From contig CAZIDN010000020.1 of the NCBI GenBank assembly GCA_964537875.1, positions 1 through 56,408 on the forward strand: a DNA stretch of 56,408 bases, read 5' to 3'. The stretch is from JAPKZH01 sp964537875. GTDB taxonomy: Bacteria; Acidobacteriota; Aminicenantia; Aminicenantales; UBA4085. The notes beneath the pieces were generated by a model. It was not told where the DNA came from. It was given only the letters and a program-made list of their open reading frames with translations, and made no database searches. Of this stretch, positions 40,730-49,525 are shown one piece after another (position 1 is the first letter of the stretch; every line of letters begins with the position of its first letter). A program made the position numbers and the translations under genes.

Positions 40730-40944
40730 CGGAGGGCTCAATCATCGTCACGGTTTCTATTTGTCCGCCGCCAAGAATGGGGTCAGGGCTAGACCATTGA
40801 CATCGGCTGAGCTTTTCAAAACGTCGAGCTCTGTCATCAAAAAATATTTTCTAGGATCAGGCGAAGGGACGACGTTCGATCTTTTGCCGGAAAATATCCA
40901 CGGTCCGGGCCCGAGCCCCTTAGAGAGAGGGGTCTTTATCAGCG

Positions 40945-41973
40945 ATGTTCATTGATCAGGTGAAAGTCGTCCTCCAGGCCGGCCGAGGGGGAAACGGCAG
41001 CGTCAGCTTTCGCCGGGAATACAAAGTCCCCAAAGGCGGGCCGGACGGCGGCCGCGGCGGGAACGGAGGCAGCGTCACCCTCGTTGCCGATGAGGGCTTG
41101 ACGTCCCTTGCCTATTTCCGTTTCCATCCGATCAACAAAGCCAAGAACGGCGCCCACGGCGAGGGCGGGAACCGGCAGGGGAAGCAAGGCGAAGACCTGG
41201 AGCTTCGAGTGCCCGTGGGAACGATCGTCAAAGAGATCCGGAGCGGGGAAATCCTTTTCGATTTTCTCCATCACGGCCAGAAGGTTGTTGCGGCCAAAGG
41301 CGGCAAGGGCGGCCGGGGAAACGCTTCGTTTGCCACATCCACGCACCAGACGCCCCGGGAGCACGAGCCGGGAAGGCCCGGCGAGGAAAAGGATCTGTGG
41401 CTCGAGCTCAAGCTGATTGCCGATGTCGGCCTGATCGGATTCCCGAACGTAGGCAAGTCGACCCTGATCTCCAAGATTTCCGCGGCCAGGCCGCTCATCG
41501 CTGACTATCCGTTCACGACCCTCATCCCCCATTTGGGCGTCGTGGACTTCGGGGGAATGAAGAGCTTTGTCGTGGCCGACATTCCCGGCCTCATCGAAGG
41601 GGCGCATCTCGGCCACGGCCTCGGGGTCGCCTTCCTCAAGCACGTCGAGCGAACGAAGATCCTGGTCCATATTCTCGATGTCTCCCCTTATTCCGGCCGG
41701 GACCCCGTCCGGGATTATTCTATTGTTATGAAGGAGATTGAAGCGTTCAATCCCGGCCTGGCCAAGAGACGTCAAATCTTGGCGGTGAACAAAATCGACC
41801 TGCTCGGCCGGGACAAGAAAAGACTGGAGGCCGTGAAAAAGCTTGCCGCCGCAGAAGGGCTGCCCTTTTTCGCCGTTTCGGCCCTCAGGGGAGAGGGCTT
41901 GGGGAAACTTGTCGCCGCCATGGCCAAGATGCTTCAGGATCTCCGCCGGGAGGCCGAATCGACGGACTCATGA
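40945..41973 (+). CDS. obgE: Ribosome-associated GTPase Obg
   Basis: Obg acts in large-subunit assembly and stress control. The 342-residue protein has the glycine-rich Obg domain (1-158) and a G domain with GFPNVGKSTLISKIS, PFTTLIPHLGVV, DIPGLIEGAHLG, NKIDLL and SALRGEGL. The C-terminal OCT domain is absent. Its stop overlaps nadD by 4 nt. Confidence 0.95.
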   Translation: MFIDQVKVVLQAGRGGNGSVSFRREYKVPKGGPDGGRGGNGGSVTLVADEGLTSLAYFRFHPINKAKNGAHGEGGNRQGKQGEDLELRVPVGTIVKEIRSGEILFDFLHHGQKVVAAKGGKGGRGNASFATSTHQTPREHEPGRPGEEKDLWLELKLIADVGLIGFPNVGKSTLISKISAARPLIADYPFTTLIPHLGVVDFGGMKSFVVADIPGLIEGAHLGHGLGVAFLKHVERTKILVHILDVSPYSGRDPVRDYSIVMKEIEAFNPGLAKRRQILAVNKIDLLGRDKKRLEAVKKLAAAEGLPFFAVSALRGEGLGKLVAAMAKMLQDLRREAESTDS

Positions 41974-42698
41974 AAAAAGAAAGGGTCGGAATATTGGGCG
42001 GAACATTCAATCCCGTTCACAACGGCCACCTCAGGGCGGCGGCCGCCGTCCGGAAGAGGTTCTCTCTCGACCGGGTTCTCTTTATCCCCTCCTTTATTCC
42101 TCCCCATAAAGAATCGGTCGGCATCGCCTCACCCGAGGAACGGTTGAGGATGGTGGAGCTGGCCGTCCGAGGCCGCTCAGCGTTTATTCCCAGCGCCGTC
42201 GAAATCCGGGCTAAGGGAAAATCCTATTCCATCCTGACCCTGAACAAGATTAAAAAGCTCTATCCCTGGGCGTGGACATTTTTTATCTTGGGCGTCGATG
42301 CCTTCCTGGAGATCGAGACTTGGCGGGAATGGGAACGGGTGCTCAAGCAGTGCCTGTTTATCGTCGTGACACGGCCGGGGTACCGCTTGAGGGAAGCTCG
42401 AAAAGTTTTGGGCGTCGCTTACCGGCGCCGGGTCCGTTCCGTTTCCCGCCTGGAGAAGGTCCGGGAACAATGGTTTCTCGGGACCAGGATTTTTCTATTG
42501 CCGATCGACGCCGCGGATATCTCGTCTTCCGAAATCCGGAGACGGATCCGGGAAGGCCGGTCCATAACGGGGCTGGTCCCGGCGGCGGTCGAGGGCTATA
42601 TCCATAAGCACGGGCTTTATCAAGAGCCCTCGCCAAGAAAAATGAGATGCCTCGGGTTTCCCTCGAACGAGTCGGCCCGGAAACCGGGACATGGATAA
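41970..42698 (+). CDS. nadD: Nicotinate-nucleotide adenylyltransferase
   Basis: NadD forms nicotinate adenine dinucleotide from NaMN and ATP in NAD synthesis. The 242 residues have GGTFNPVHNGHLRAA (adenylyltransferase H-x-G-H) at the N-terminus, FILGVDAFLEIETW and the ISSSEIRRRIREG signature. About 25 C-terminal residues beyond the usual end are poorly structured. The NAD synthetase genes at 46-48 kb complete the pathway. Confidence 0.93.
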   Translation: MKKERVGILGGTFNPVHNGHLRAAAAVRKRFSLDRVLFIPSFIPPHKESVGIASPEERLRMVELAVRGRSAFIPSAVEIRAKGKSYSILTLNKIKKLYPWAWTFFILGVDAFLEIETWREWERVLKQCLFIVVTRPGYRLREARKVLGVAYRRRVRSVSRLEKVREQWFLGTRIFLLPIDAADISSSEIRRRIREGRSITGLVPAAVEGYIHKHGLYQEPSPRKMRCLGFPSNESARKPGHG

Positions 42699-42724
42699 GG
42701 AGGTAAGCAAAAATTAAGACACAC

Positions 42725-43096
42725 ATGGACAGGACAAAGGCCGGGAGAATCACTCAACGGAATCTCCCTTCGGATGTGAAGGCCGCCGTCAAGGCCGGCC
42801 AGGCCAAGCAGGGCGAAGAGATCTGCGTTATGGATCTGCGGGACACGGCCACATTCACGGAATTTTTCATCATCATGCACGGCCGTTCCTCCCGGCAGAA
42901 TGTCGCCCTTTACGAAAATATCGAACGGGAGCTCAAGACCAAGCGCTTGAAGCCGCTCGGCGTCGAAGGCGCGGGGCATGGAGAATGGATCCTGATGGAT
43001 TACGGCCGTTTCATCGTCCATATCTTTTCCCCGCCGGCCCGGGACTACTATTCTCTAGAAAAACTGTGGGGGGATGCCCCCCGGCTGTTCGTTTAA
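42725..43096 (+). CDS. rsfS: Ribosomal silencing factor RsfS
   Basis: RsfS binds L14 and blocks subunit joining when nutrients run out. The 123-residue protein has ICVMDLRDTATFTEFFIIMH, SSRQNVALYENIERELK, then GEWILMDYGRFIVHIFSPPA and RDYYSLEKLWGDAP, the complete family pattern. The usual nadD-rsfS order is kept. Confidence 0.93.
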   Translation: MDRTKAGRITQRNLPSDVKAAVKAGQAKQGEEICVMDLRDTATFTEFFIIMHGRSSRQNVALYENIERELKTKRLKPLGVEGAGHGEWILMDYGRFIVHIFSPPARDYYSLEKLWGDAPRLFV

Positions 43097-43126
43097 GAAT
43101 ATCGGCGAACGCGCGCTAAAAATATA

Positions 43127-43155
43127 TTGACTTTTTCTCTTTCAATCAGTATTTT
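43127..43155 (+). promoter_or_regulatory. Promoter of the rlmH-dksA-comF unit
   Basis: TTGACT (43127-43132) and TATTTT (43150-43155) are 17 nt apart in an AT-rich spacer, about 55 nt upstream of rlmH. Confidence 0.55.
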
Positions 43156-43209
43156 GTATTGACCCTCGGAACCGCCCTGCGATTTTGACAGGGCCTTGGG
43201 GGTGCCTCC

Positions 43210-43677
43210 ATGAAGCTAAAAATTCTTTGGCCGGGCCGGACCAGGAACAAGGACTTGCGGGGGCTCCAGGACTTCTATCTGAAAAGGATCCAGGAGCTTA
43301 TTCCCTGCCAGCTGATCGAGACACCGGAGGCCCGCGGCTTGGCCGAACGGTTTAGCCAAAAAATTTTGGAACGGGAAGCCCGGGGGCTTGAAAAACATTT
43401 CAAAGATGATTATATTGTCTGCCTCTTCGATGAAGGAAAAGAGATGACGTCCCGAGACCTGGCCCGTTTTTTCGAGCGATGTTCGACGGGTTCGTTCCGG
43501 GCGGTGACCTTTGTCGTGGGAGGATTCTTGGGCGTGGCCGGGCGGGTCCTGGACAGGGCCGATCTGCGGCTGAGCCTGTCCAAAATGACCTTTTCCCATG
43601 AGCTGTGCCGGATGATGCTCTTGGAGCAAATCTATCGTGCCATATCGATCATGAAAGGAAGACAGTATGCCAAATAA
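43210..43677 (+). CDS. rlmH: 23S rRNA pseudouridine-1915 N3-methyltransferase RlmH
   Basis: This SPOUT methyltransferase modifies helix 69 of 23S rRNA. The 155 residues start with MKLKILWPGRTRNKDLRGLQ. The cofactor knot shows FVVGGFLGVAGRVL, LSLSKMTFSHELCRMMLLEQ and the C-terminal YRAISIMKGRQYAK. The usual GGPEG loop is GGFLG here, a modest deviation. Confidence 0.9.
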   Translation: MKLKILWPGRTRNKDLRGLQDFYLKRIQELIPCQLIETPEARGLAERFSQKILEREARGLEKHFKDDYIVCLFDEGKEMTSRDLARFFERCSTGSFRAVTFVVGGFLGVAGRVLDRADLRLSLSKMTFSHELCRMMLLEQIYRAISIMKGRQYAK

Positions 43678-44041
43678 AGGGGTGCACTTGAACAAAAAAG
43701 AGGTGGATGTCTACAAGAAAAAGCTCATCGTCAGGCGCAATGAGATCGTCCGAAAGCTGAGCGAATTCCGGGACGAGAGCAAAGAAGTGGAAACCGATAT
43801 CGCCCAGGATGTCGCCGACAAGGCGGAGAGCTCGTACACGAAGGAATTCCTTCTCAGTCTCTCGGATGTGGAACGGGAACAGCTCTTCCAAATCGACGTC
43901 GCCCTCAAGAGGATCGAGCGGAAAGAATTCGGCAGCTGCCAAATGTGTCAAAAAGAAATCAATAAAAAAAGGATGAACGCTCTCCCCTGGACGCCCTACT
44001 GCATCGAATGCCAGGAAAAATCAGAGTCCGAGACCTCTTGA
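43667..44041 (+). CDS. DksA/TraR-type zinc-finger protein
   Basis: The 124-residue protein has a coiled-coil helical hairpin (about 10-85) and a C4 zinc finger (CQMCQKEINKKRMNALPWTP followed by YCIEC). This matches the DksA/TraR/YocK group, proteins that act in the RNA polymerase secondary channel. The tip lacks the DxxDxA motif of classical DksA, with DIAQDVADKAE nearby. It overlaps the rlmH 3' end by 11 nt. Confidence 0.85.
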   Translation: MPNKGVHLNKKEVDVYKKKLIVRRNEIVRKLSEFRDESKEVETDIAQDVADKAESSYTKEFLLSLSDVEREQLFQIDVALKRIERKEFGSCQMCQKEINKKRMNALPWTPYCIECQEKSESETS

Positions 44042-44781
44042 ATGTTTCTCTAAGAAGGCTCTTCGCCCGAAGCGCCAAGCTCGTCGAACTCGCCCTTTTT
44101 CCCTCTTTCTGCAAGGTCTGCCGGGCTTTGCTCGAAACGCCCGGCGAGAGGGTTTTGTGTCCGACCTGCTTGGACAAGATCCGGGCCCATCGCTCTTCGT
44201 ATTGTCTCTGCTGCGGCCGGTTTTTCGAAGGCGCCGGCGAGCCCCATCTCTGCCTTTCCTGCATCATAGAGAGACCGCCCTTCGCGGTCCATCGGTCCGG
44301 CGGCCTGTATCAGGGCGAGCTGAAGGATCTCATCCTGCTCTTCAAATACCGCGGCTACGAAATCCTGGGGAGACCTTTGGGCCGCTTCGTCTTCGAGTCT
44401 CTCAAGGGCGAAGAGAGTCTCTGGTGGGGCGTAGAGGCGCTCATCCCCGTGCCTCTCCATCCGAAGAGAAAAAGCAAAAGGGGATTCAATCAGGCTAGAG
44501 TCCTGGCCAAAGAACTGTCCAAGCTGAAAGGCCTTCCTCTGGAAGACCTCGTGCTGAGGAAGATGAAAAACGTCCCGCCGCAGACCTCCCTGGAGCGGGA
44601 CGAGCGAGGGAAAAGCGTCCGGGGGGTCTATACGGTTTTGAAGAGCGAGAAAATTCAAGGCAAGACGGTTCTCCTCGTCGACGATGTTTATACGACCGGT
44701 TCGACCCTGAAAGAGTGCAGCCGGGAGCTCCTGAGAGCAGGGGCCAAGGAGGTCCGGGCCATCACGATCGCTCAGGCCTAG
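44008..44781 (+). CDS. comF: ComF family protein (phosphoribosyltransferase fold)
   Basis: ComF proteins assist DNA uptake and repair. The 257-residue protein has an N-terminal zinc region with paired cysteines (FCKVCRALLE, LCPTCLDKI, YCLCCGRFF, LCLSC), then ALIPVPLHPKRKSKRGFNQA and the PRPP loop VLLVDDVYTTGSTLKECS. The ATG at 44008 lies inside the previous gene. A TTG at 44038 overlapping its TGA is an alternative start. Confidence 0.88.
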   Translation: MPGKIRVRDLLNVSLRRLFARSAKLVELALFPSFCKVCRALLETPGERVLCPTCLDKIRAHRSSYCLCCGRFFEGAGEPHLCLSCIIERPPFAVHRSGGLYQGELKDLILLFKYRGYEILGRPLGRFVFESLKGEESLWWGVEALIPVPLHPKRKSKRGFNQARVLAKELSKLKGLPLEDLVLRKMKNVPPQTSLERDERGKSVRGVYTVLKSEKIQGKTVLLVDDVYTTGSTLKECSRELLRAGAKEVRAITIAQA

Positions 44782-44803
44782 AGGGCTCGGGGCATGCCCC
44801 TCT
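44780..44803. terminator. Possible bidirectional terminator between comF and hsp20
   Basis: AGAGGG and CCCTCT pair around a GC-rich loop in the 20-nt gap between two converging genes. The following T-tract is short, so it is a weak candidate. Confidence 0.35.
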
Positions 44804-45273
44804 TATTTCTTGGCCTTTTCGGGCGAAGAAGGCTTGAGGATTTTCACTTTGCGAGGCTTGAGCTCCTGTCGTTTGGGCATCGTAATTTTCAGGATGCCGT
44901 TCTCATGTTCGGCATGGATCTTGTCCGGGTCGATGGAGTTGGGCAGGGTGAAAGCCCTGTAGAAAGAGCCGTAGGAACGTTCGATGCGGTGGTAGTTTTC
45001 TTCCTTCGTCTCCTTTTCGAACTTTCTCTCGCCCTTTAAGGTCAGGGTATTGTCTTCGACCTTGATCTCGACATCCTTTTCGTCGATGCCGGGAACTTCG
45101 GCCGTCATCACGAGCTCGTGCTCGGTCTCGTAAATATCCACAGAAGGAGCCCAGGTAGAGGCCGTCAGGTCTTTGTCTTCGCTGCGTCCCGTTAACATGT
45201 CCTCAAACAGGCGGTTCATTTTTTCCCTAAGGGTGACCATATCTGTGAAGGGAGTCCATCTGATAATCGCCAT
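44803..45273 (-). CDS. Small heat-shock protein, Hsp20 family
   Basis: The chaperone binds unfolding proteins as oligomers. The 156 residues have an N-terminal MAIIRWTPFTDMVTLREKMN, an alpha-crystallin domain (about 45-140, VMTAEVPGIDEKDVEIKVED, GSFYRAFTLP) and the GILKITMPK signature, then a basic tail. A GGAGG site precedes the ATG. Confidence 0.95.
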   Translation of the reverse strand: MAIIRWTPFTDMVTLREKMNRLFEDMLTGRSEDKDLTASTWAPSVDIYETEHELVMTAEVPGIDEKDVEIKVEDNTLTLKGERKFEKETKEENYHRIERSYGSFYRAFTLPNSIDPDKIHAEHENGILKITMPKRQELKPRKVKILKPSSPEKAKK

Positions 45274-45311
45274 TTAATAACCTCCAAAAATTGTGTTCAG
45301 AATTCTATTAC

Positions 45312-45340
45312 AATATAATATGTGAGTAACATATTGTCAA
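45312..45340 (-). promoter_or_regulatory. hsp20 promoter with spacer palindrome
   Basis: On the minus strand TTGACA (45340-45335) and TATATT (45317-45312) are 17 nt apart. The spacer holds TATGT-N5-ACATA, an inverted repeat placed to block RNA polymerase. No CIRCE element is seen. Confidence 0.65.
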
Positions 45341-45433
45341 GTAAATTTATATCATCTAACTAATATATTCTCCTTTATTAATAAAATATGTAGAAAATAC
45401 ATAGATTTTTTTATCTGAAAAGGATCGGAAATC

Positions 45434-46135
45434 TTAATCTTTCCCCTGTATCAGAACGGTCATCTCCCCCTTGATATGCCGTTTCTCGACGCTAGCAAGG
45501 ATTTCAGCGAACCTTCCCCTTATGAACTCTTCAAAAACCTTGGTGATCTCCCTGGCGATGACGACCCGGCGGTCGCCCAATGTCTCCAGGCCAAGCCTGA
45601 GAAAATCGATGATTTTCCGGCTGGGAAGGTAAAAAATCAGGGTTGCAGGTTCTTCATGAAGCGACAAAAACAATTTTTTTTGGGCCGTTTTCTTGGGCGG
45701 AGGAAATCCGATGAATAAGAACCTGTGGGTCGGAAGCCCCGAAGCTGAAAGGCCGGCCGCCAAGGCCGTGGGGCCCGGAATGGGCACGATATGAATCCCG
45801 GCCTTCAAGGCCTCGCGGATCAGTCGAAAGCCGGGGTCAGATATTCCGGGAGTCCCCGAATCCGAGACGAGGGCCACGCTCTTCCCTTGTCTAAGGAGGT
45901 CCAGGATAACCGGGATCTTTTGGCTTTCCCGGGGCTGGTAGTAGCTGATGAGAGCTTTCTTGATATTGTATTTATTCAGAAGCTTCAGGGTCTGGCGGGT
46001 GTCTTCGCAGGCAATGGCATCGACCTCTCCGAGGATGCGCAGGGCCCGGAACGTCAGGTCTTCGAGGTTTCCTATTGGCGTGGCCACGATGTAGAGAACG
46101 CCGGCCGTCTTGGAGTTTTGGGTCTTCTCGCCCAT
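45434..46135 (-). CDS. rsmI: 16S rRNA C1402 ribose 2'-O-methyltransferase RsmI
   Basis: RsmI methylates C1402 in the ribosomal P site. The 233-residue tetrapyrrole-methylase-fold protein shows YIVATPIGNLEDLTFRA, AIACEDTRQTLKLL, VSDSGTPGISDPGF and IPGPTALAAGLSASGLPTHR. It starts 160 nt from the hsp20 start on the same strand and follows nadE by 3 nt. Confidence 0.95.
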   Translation of the reverse strand: MGEKTQNSKTAGVLYIVATPIGNLEDLTFRALRILGEVDAIACEDTRQTLKLLNKYNIKKALISYYQPRESQKIPVILDLLRQGKSVALVSDSGTPGISDPGFRLIREALKAGIHIVPIPGPTALAAGLSASGLPTHRFLFIGFPPPKKTAQKKLFLSLHEEPATLIFYLPSRKIIDFLRLGLETLGDRRVVIAREITKVFEEFIRGRFAEILASVEKRHIKGEMTVLIQGKD

Positions 46136-46138
46136 GGC

Positions 46139-46957
46139 TTACTTTTCCCAATCGTAGGGGTAAAGAAAGTCGTGGCCGATGGTCCGCGAGGATATTTTGG
46201 CGATGGGCGGGAGCTGCCTTTTGAATTCCGAGCTTTTTATCATGGACATGATTTTTTCGATTTTTACTCTCGGGAATCCACGGGCCAGGAGCTCCTCTTT
46301 CGACTCCCTCTCGTCGACGAGATGAAAGAGAATCTCATCCAATTCCGGATAGGTCATCCCGATTTCCCCCTCGTCGGTCTGGCCGGTCCACAGGCCGGCC
46401 GTCGGCAGCTTTTTCTGGATTTTCGCCGGCACTTCGAGATAACGGGCCATCTGCCGGACCTGGGTTTTGTAGAGGTCGCCCATGGGATTGATGGCGCTGG
46501 CCAGGTCGCCGTGGATCGTGCCGTATCCGATGAGAAGCTCGGTCTTGTTGCTCGTGCCGAGAATCAGGGCTTTCTCGCGCCCGGAAAAATCGTAGAGGAT
46601 CGACATCCGCTCCCGGGCGATCTTATTCCCGCGCCGCCTCCGGTTTTCTGTCGGGTATTTTTTGAAGTAAGCGTCCACCATCGGCGCGACGTCGATGGTT
46701 TTGTGGCGAATCTTCAGGAGTCGTGCCGCCCCGATAGCGTCCCGGACGTCCTCGCCGAAGCTTGTCCCGTAGGGCATGATCAGCCCGAGGACGTTTTTCG
46801 GGCCCAGGGCTCTGGCCGCGAGAAAGGCGCAGACCGTGGAATCCAGCCCCCCGGACAAGCCCAGGACTCCTTTTTTAAAACCGAATTTCGCCAGCTCTTC
46901 TTTGATAAAAGCGGTCAAGATTTTAGCCGCAAACGGACAGTCAATCTTCATAGTCAT
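46139..46957 (-). CDS. nadE: NAD synthetase, ammonia-transfer subunit
   Basis: This enzyme amidates deamido-NAD. The N-type ATP pyrophosphatase loop is LGLSGGLDSTVCAFLAARAL. Other visible segments are LIMPYGTSFGEDVRDAI, GTSNKTELLIGYGTIHGD and MGDLYKTQVRQMARYL. I take the ATG at 46957, which has AGAGG 7 nt upstream; an in-frame TTG at 46963 is possible. It overlaps the 3' end of the nitrilase-type gene, so the glutaminase and synthetase parts, fused in many organisms, are separate here. Confidence 0.92.
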   Translation of the reverse strand: MTMKIDCPFAAKILTAFIKEELAKFGFKKGVLGLSGGLDSTVCAFLAARALGPKNVLGLIMPYGTSFGEDVRDAIGAARLLKIRHKTIDVAPMVDAYFKKYPTENRRRRGNKIARERMSILYDFSGREKALILGTSNKTELLIGYGTIHGDLASAINPMGDLYKTQVRQMARYLEVPAKIQKKLPTAGLWTGQTDEGEIGMTYPELDEILFHLVDERESKEELLARGFPRVKIEKIMSMIKSSEFKRQLPPIAKISSRTIGHDFLYPYDWEK

Positions 46958-47795
46958 GGACAATCCTCTTGAGGGCTTCGAGGATCACCTCGGGCTTGTC
47001 GTCCCGCTTGAAAGGCCAATTTTTGCGGGCCCTGCGGATCTCGGCCGGATCGACCTCCTGGACAAGAAAATCATTTTTGAAATAGGGCGCTTGGACAAGG
47101 TGTTTTCCGAAAGGATTGAAAATAAAGGATCCGCCGGCGAAGACGATGCCGTCTTCCAAGCCGGCCCGGTTACAGTAGATGACGAAGGCCGAGGAGAACC
47201 GGGAGATGGCCTCCCCCATGAGTTCCCACATCCGGCTCGTGGCAAATCCGTTTTTGCCCGCCAGGCCGCGGCCGGGCGCGGCGCTCACGACGATGATGAT
47301 TTCCGAGCCGCCGGCAAAAAGAAGGTAGCTGGCGGCATAGTGAAGAAAATCCCGGCAGATGAGCAAGCCCATTTTTCCGTGGGGCGTGGAAAATGTCCGG
47401 AAATTTCGGCCCGGGGCGAAAAATCTTCCCTCGTCGAACATGCCCGAGGTCGGAAGAAATACCTTGCGGTGGATGTGGAGGACTTTTCCCTTGTCCAGGA
47501 ACGCGGCGGAGTTATAAAAAAGGCCTTTGTCCTGGGACTTCTCTTCGACGAAACCAAGGACGAGCGAGATGTCCCGGCTCAAGGCCTTGAACTCTTTGAA
47601 CATCGGGGACTTATCTGGATCCAGGGCCGCCGTCTCAACGAGGTCCTTCAGCAGATAGCCGGTGAGGCTCAACTCGGGGAAGATGAGCAGGCCGGCCTTT
47701 TCCCGCCGGGCCTTTTCGATGGCCTGGAGATGGAGCTCAAAATTCCTTTGGATGTTTCCGAGATGAGGGGACATTTGGGCCAGTGCGATTTTCAT
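46941..47795 (-). CDS. Nitrilase-superfamily amidohydrolase, likely glutaminase partner of NadE
   Basis: The 284-residue carbon-nitrogen hydrolase has the catalytic triad: Glu in LLIFPELSLTGY, Lys in HIHRKVFLPTSG and Cys in GLLICRDFLHY. Sequence and overlap with nadE fit the glutaminase half of NAD synthetase, supplying ammonia. An independent amidase role is possible. Confidence 0.85.
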   Translation of the reverse strand: MKIALAQMSPHLGNIQRNFELHLQAIEKARREKAGLLIFPELSLTGYLLKDLVETAALDPDKSPMFKEFKALSRDISLVLGFVEEKSQDKGLFYNSAAFLDKGKVLHIHRKVFLPTSGMFDEGRFFAPGRNFRTFSTPHGKMGLLICRDFLHYAASYLLFAGGSEIIIVVSAAPGRGLAGKNGFATSRMWELMGEAISRFSSAFVIYCNRAGLEDGIVFAGGSFIFNPFGKHLVQAPYFKNDFLVQEVDPAEIRRARKNWPFKRDDKPEVILEALKRIVHDYED

Positions 47796-47893
47796 GCCTA
47801 AAAATTAGCACATTTCAGGGGGGGTTGCAAATGAGAAGAGGTCCTCCCGGCGCCCGTTGGAAGGGGTCTTCCCCTCCAAATTGACTTTAGATA

Positions 47894-47922
47894 TTGAGCC
47901 CCGACCCCATTTTATATAAAAT
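47894..47922 (+). promoter_or_regulatory. Promoter of the DUF4388/J-domain gene
   Basis: TTGAGC (47894-47899) and TAAAAT (47917-47922) are 17 nt apart. The ATG at 47935 is 12 nt after the -10 box, so the leader would be only about 6 nt and no ribosome site is seen. Confidence 0.5.
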
Positions 47923-47934
47923 AGATGGGCGCCG

Positions 47935-49503
47935 ATGACACATATTGGATTTTATCTCAGAGACATTCACTTCAATCAGAAGACCGGCCAGCTCAGTTTT
48001 CAAAAGGGGCCCATTCAAAAGACCTTGATCTTCCAGGACGGAGGGCTGATCTTTGCCCGGACGAGCGTCCCTGAGGAGCGGTTGGGCGAGGTCCTCCATA
48101 AGATCGGCAAGATTTCGAGCGATGTCCTATCCTCCCTCCCTCAACTCATCCAGACGGGAAAAATGATGGGGGAAGTGCTGGTCCAAAAGAAGATCATCTC
48201 TCAAAAGGACTTGTACGACGGGCTCATGGCCCAGATGAACGCCATAACCTTGAGCCTGTTTAACCATTTTGATGCCGAGATGATCTTCCGGCCGCGAGAG
48301 CGATTCCTGGATTATGATTTTGAGTTCAAGATGAATGTCCCTCTCCTCATCGAACGAGGGATCAGAGAAATGGAATTTCATCCTTTTATCAAGAGTTTCT
48401 TTGAGGACAAGACGGCCGTCCTGAAAGGGAAGACCAATATTCATATGCTCACGGAAGACGAAAAGGATTTCCTCCATCAGATCAACGGCAAGACGGCCGG
48501 CGAAGCCTACCTCGTCTCGCAGGTTGACACCCCGGATCAGCTCTGGAAGACGCTGTACCTATTTTACTGCCTGGATTTGATCGATGTCCGGCTGGCGGAA
48601 AGGCCGAAAAAGAAGGACGTCCGAAAAGAAGAGCCCCAGAAAGTCGAGATCAAGGCCGAGCCGCGGCCGAAAGCGGAGCCGATCTCAAAAGCAGAACCGC
48701 CCAAAAAAGCGGAGGTCCGCCAGGAGGAGAAACCGAAAGGAGCGGCGGCCGAGGCCTCGGAAGCACCTCCGGCCGGCCTTCAGGCAAAGATTGACGAAGC
48801 CCTCGAGCTCAAAAGCAGAATTCCGGAGATGGATTATTACCAGATTTTGGGCGTCTCCCGTCAGACGCCGGAAGCCGAGATCAAGAAAGCCTATTTTCAA
48901 CTAGCCCGAAAATTTCACCCGGACCTGTTCGGACGGGGCGTAACCCCGGAGATCAAGGGCCAGATCGAAGAGCTTTTTGATTACATCACCAAGTCTTACC
49001 GGGTCCTGACCAGCAAAGACCAAAAGCCGACCGTGGCGACCAAGAGCACGGCCGTCATAAGAGACGACGACAGAGACAAATCCAAGAATGCCGAGATCCG
49101 CTTTCGACAGGGAAAGACGCTCATGAGCCAGGGGCGCTATGAAGAGGCCGTCATGTTCTTGGAACAGGCCGTGAGGTTCAATGATAACAAGGGAGATTAT
49201 TATCTTCTTCTGGCGATGGCGGAATCCAAGGTTCTCGCTCTCAGCCATAAGGCCGAGCGCGATTTTTTGAGGGCCATAGAGCTTGAGCCCTGGAACGCGG
49301 AAGGGCATGTCGGCCTGGGCGTTCTCTATAAAAGAGAGGGCCTTCTCAAGCGGGCCAAGAAGGAGTTCGAGCGGGCCTTGGAGATAGAGGCCGGGCATAA
49401 GGCCGCCCGCACTGAGCTCAAGGAACTGGGCGAAGAGTCTGAACAGAAAAAGGGGCTGAAAGGGTTTTTTTCCAAAGATCTTTTCGGGTCCAAGAAGAAA
49501 TAG
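47935..49503 (+). CDS. DUF4388-J-domain-TPR protein
   Basis: The 522-residue protein joins three modules. Residues 1-210 are a DUF4388/PATAN-like domain (IGFYLRDIHFNQKTGQLSF, with a Q-x-G-x-L-type strand). Residues 215-290 are a Lys/Pro/Glu-rich linker. Residues 300-365 are a J domain (YYQILGVSRQTPEAEIKKAY, KFHPDLFG with the HPD triad). Residues 380-500 are three TPR repeats. It would recruit DnaK to a partner bound by the other domains. Confidence 0.88.
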   Translation: MTHIGFYLRDIHFNQKTGQLSFQKGPIQKTLIFQDGGLIFARTSVPEERLGEVLHKIGKISSDVLSSLPQLIQTGKMMGEVLVQKKIISQKDLYDGLMAQMNAITLSLFNHFDAEMIFRPRERFLDYDFEFKMNVPLLIERGIREMEFHPFIKSFFEDKTAVLKGKTNIHMLTEDEKDFLHQINGKTAGEAYLVSQVDTPDQLWKTLYLFYCLDLIDVRLAERPKKKDVRKEEPQKVEIKAEPRPKAEPISKAEPPKKAEVRQEEKPKGAAAEASEAPPAGLQAKIDEALELKSRIPEMDYYQILGVSRQTPEAEIKKAYFQLARKFHPDLFGRGVTPEIKGQIEELFDYITKSYRVLTSKDQKPTVATKSTAVIRDDDRDKSKNAEIRFRQGKTLMSQGRYEEAVMFLEQAVRFNDNKGDYYLLLAMAESKVLALSHKAERDFLRAIELEPWNAEGHVGLGVLYKREGLLKRAKKEFERALEIEAGHKAARTELKELGEESEQKKGLKGFFSKDLFGSKKK

Positions 49504-49525
49504 TGGTAGCGACGATATCGCGAAG

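Noticed and set aside
40730..40944. REP-like element or small gene between rpmA and obgE
   Set aside because: A GGGGTCAGG motif is present but no paired inverted copy or supported reading frame.
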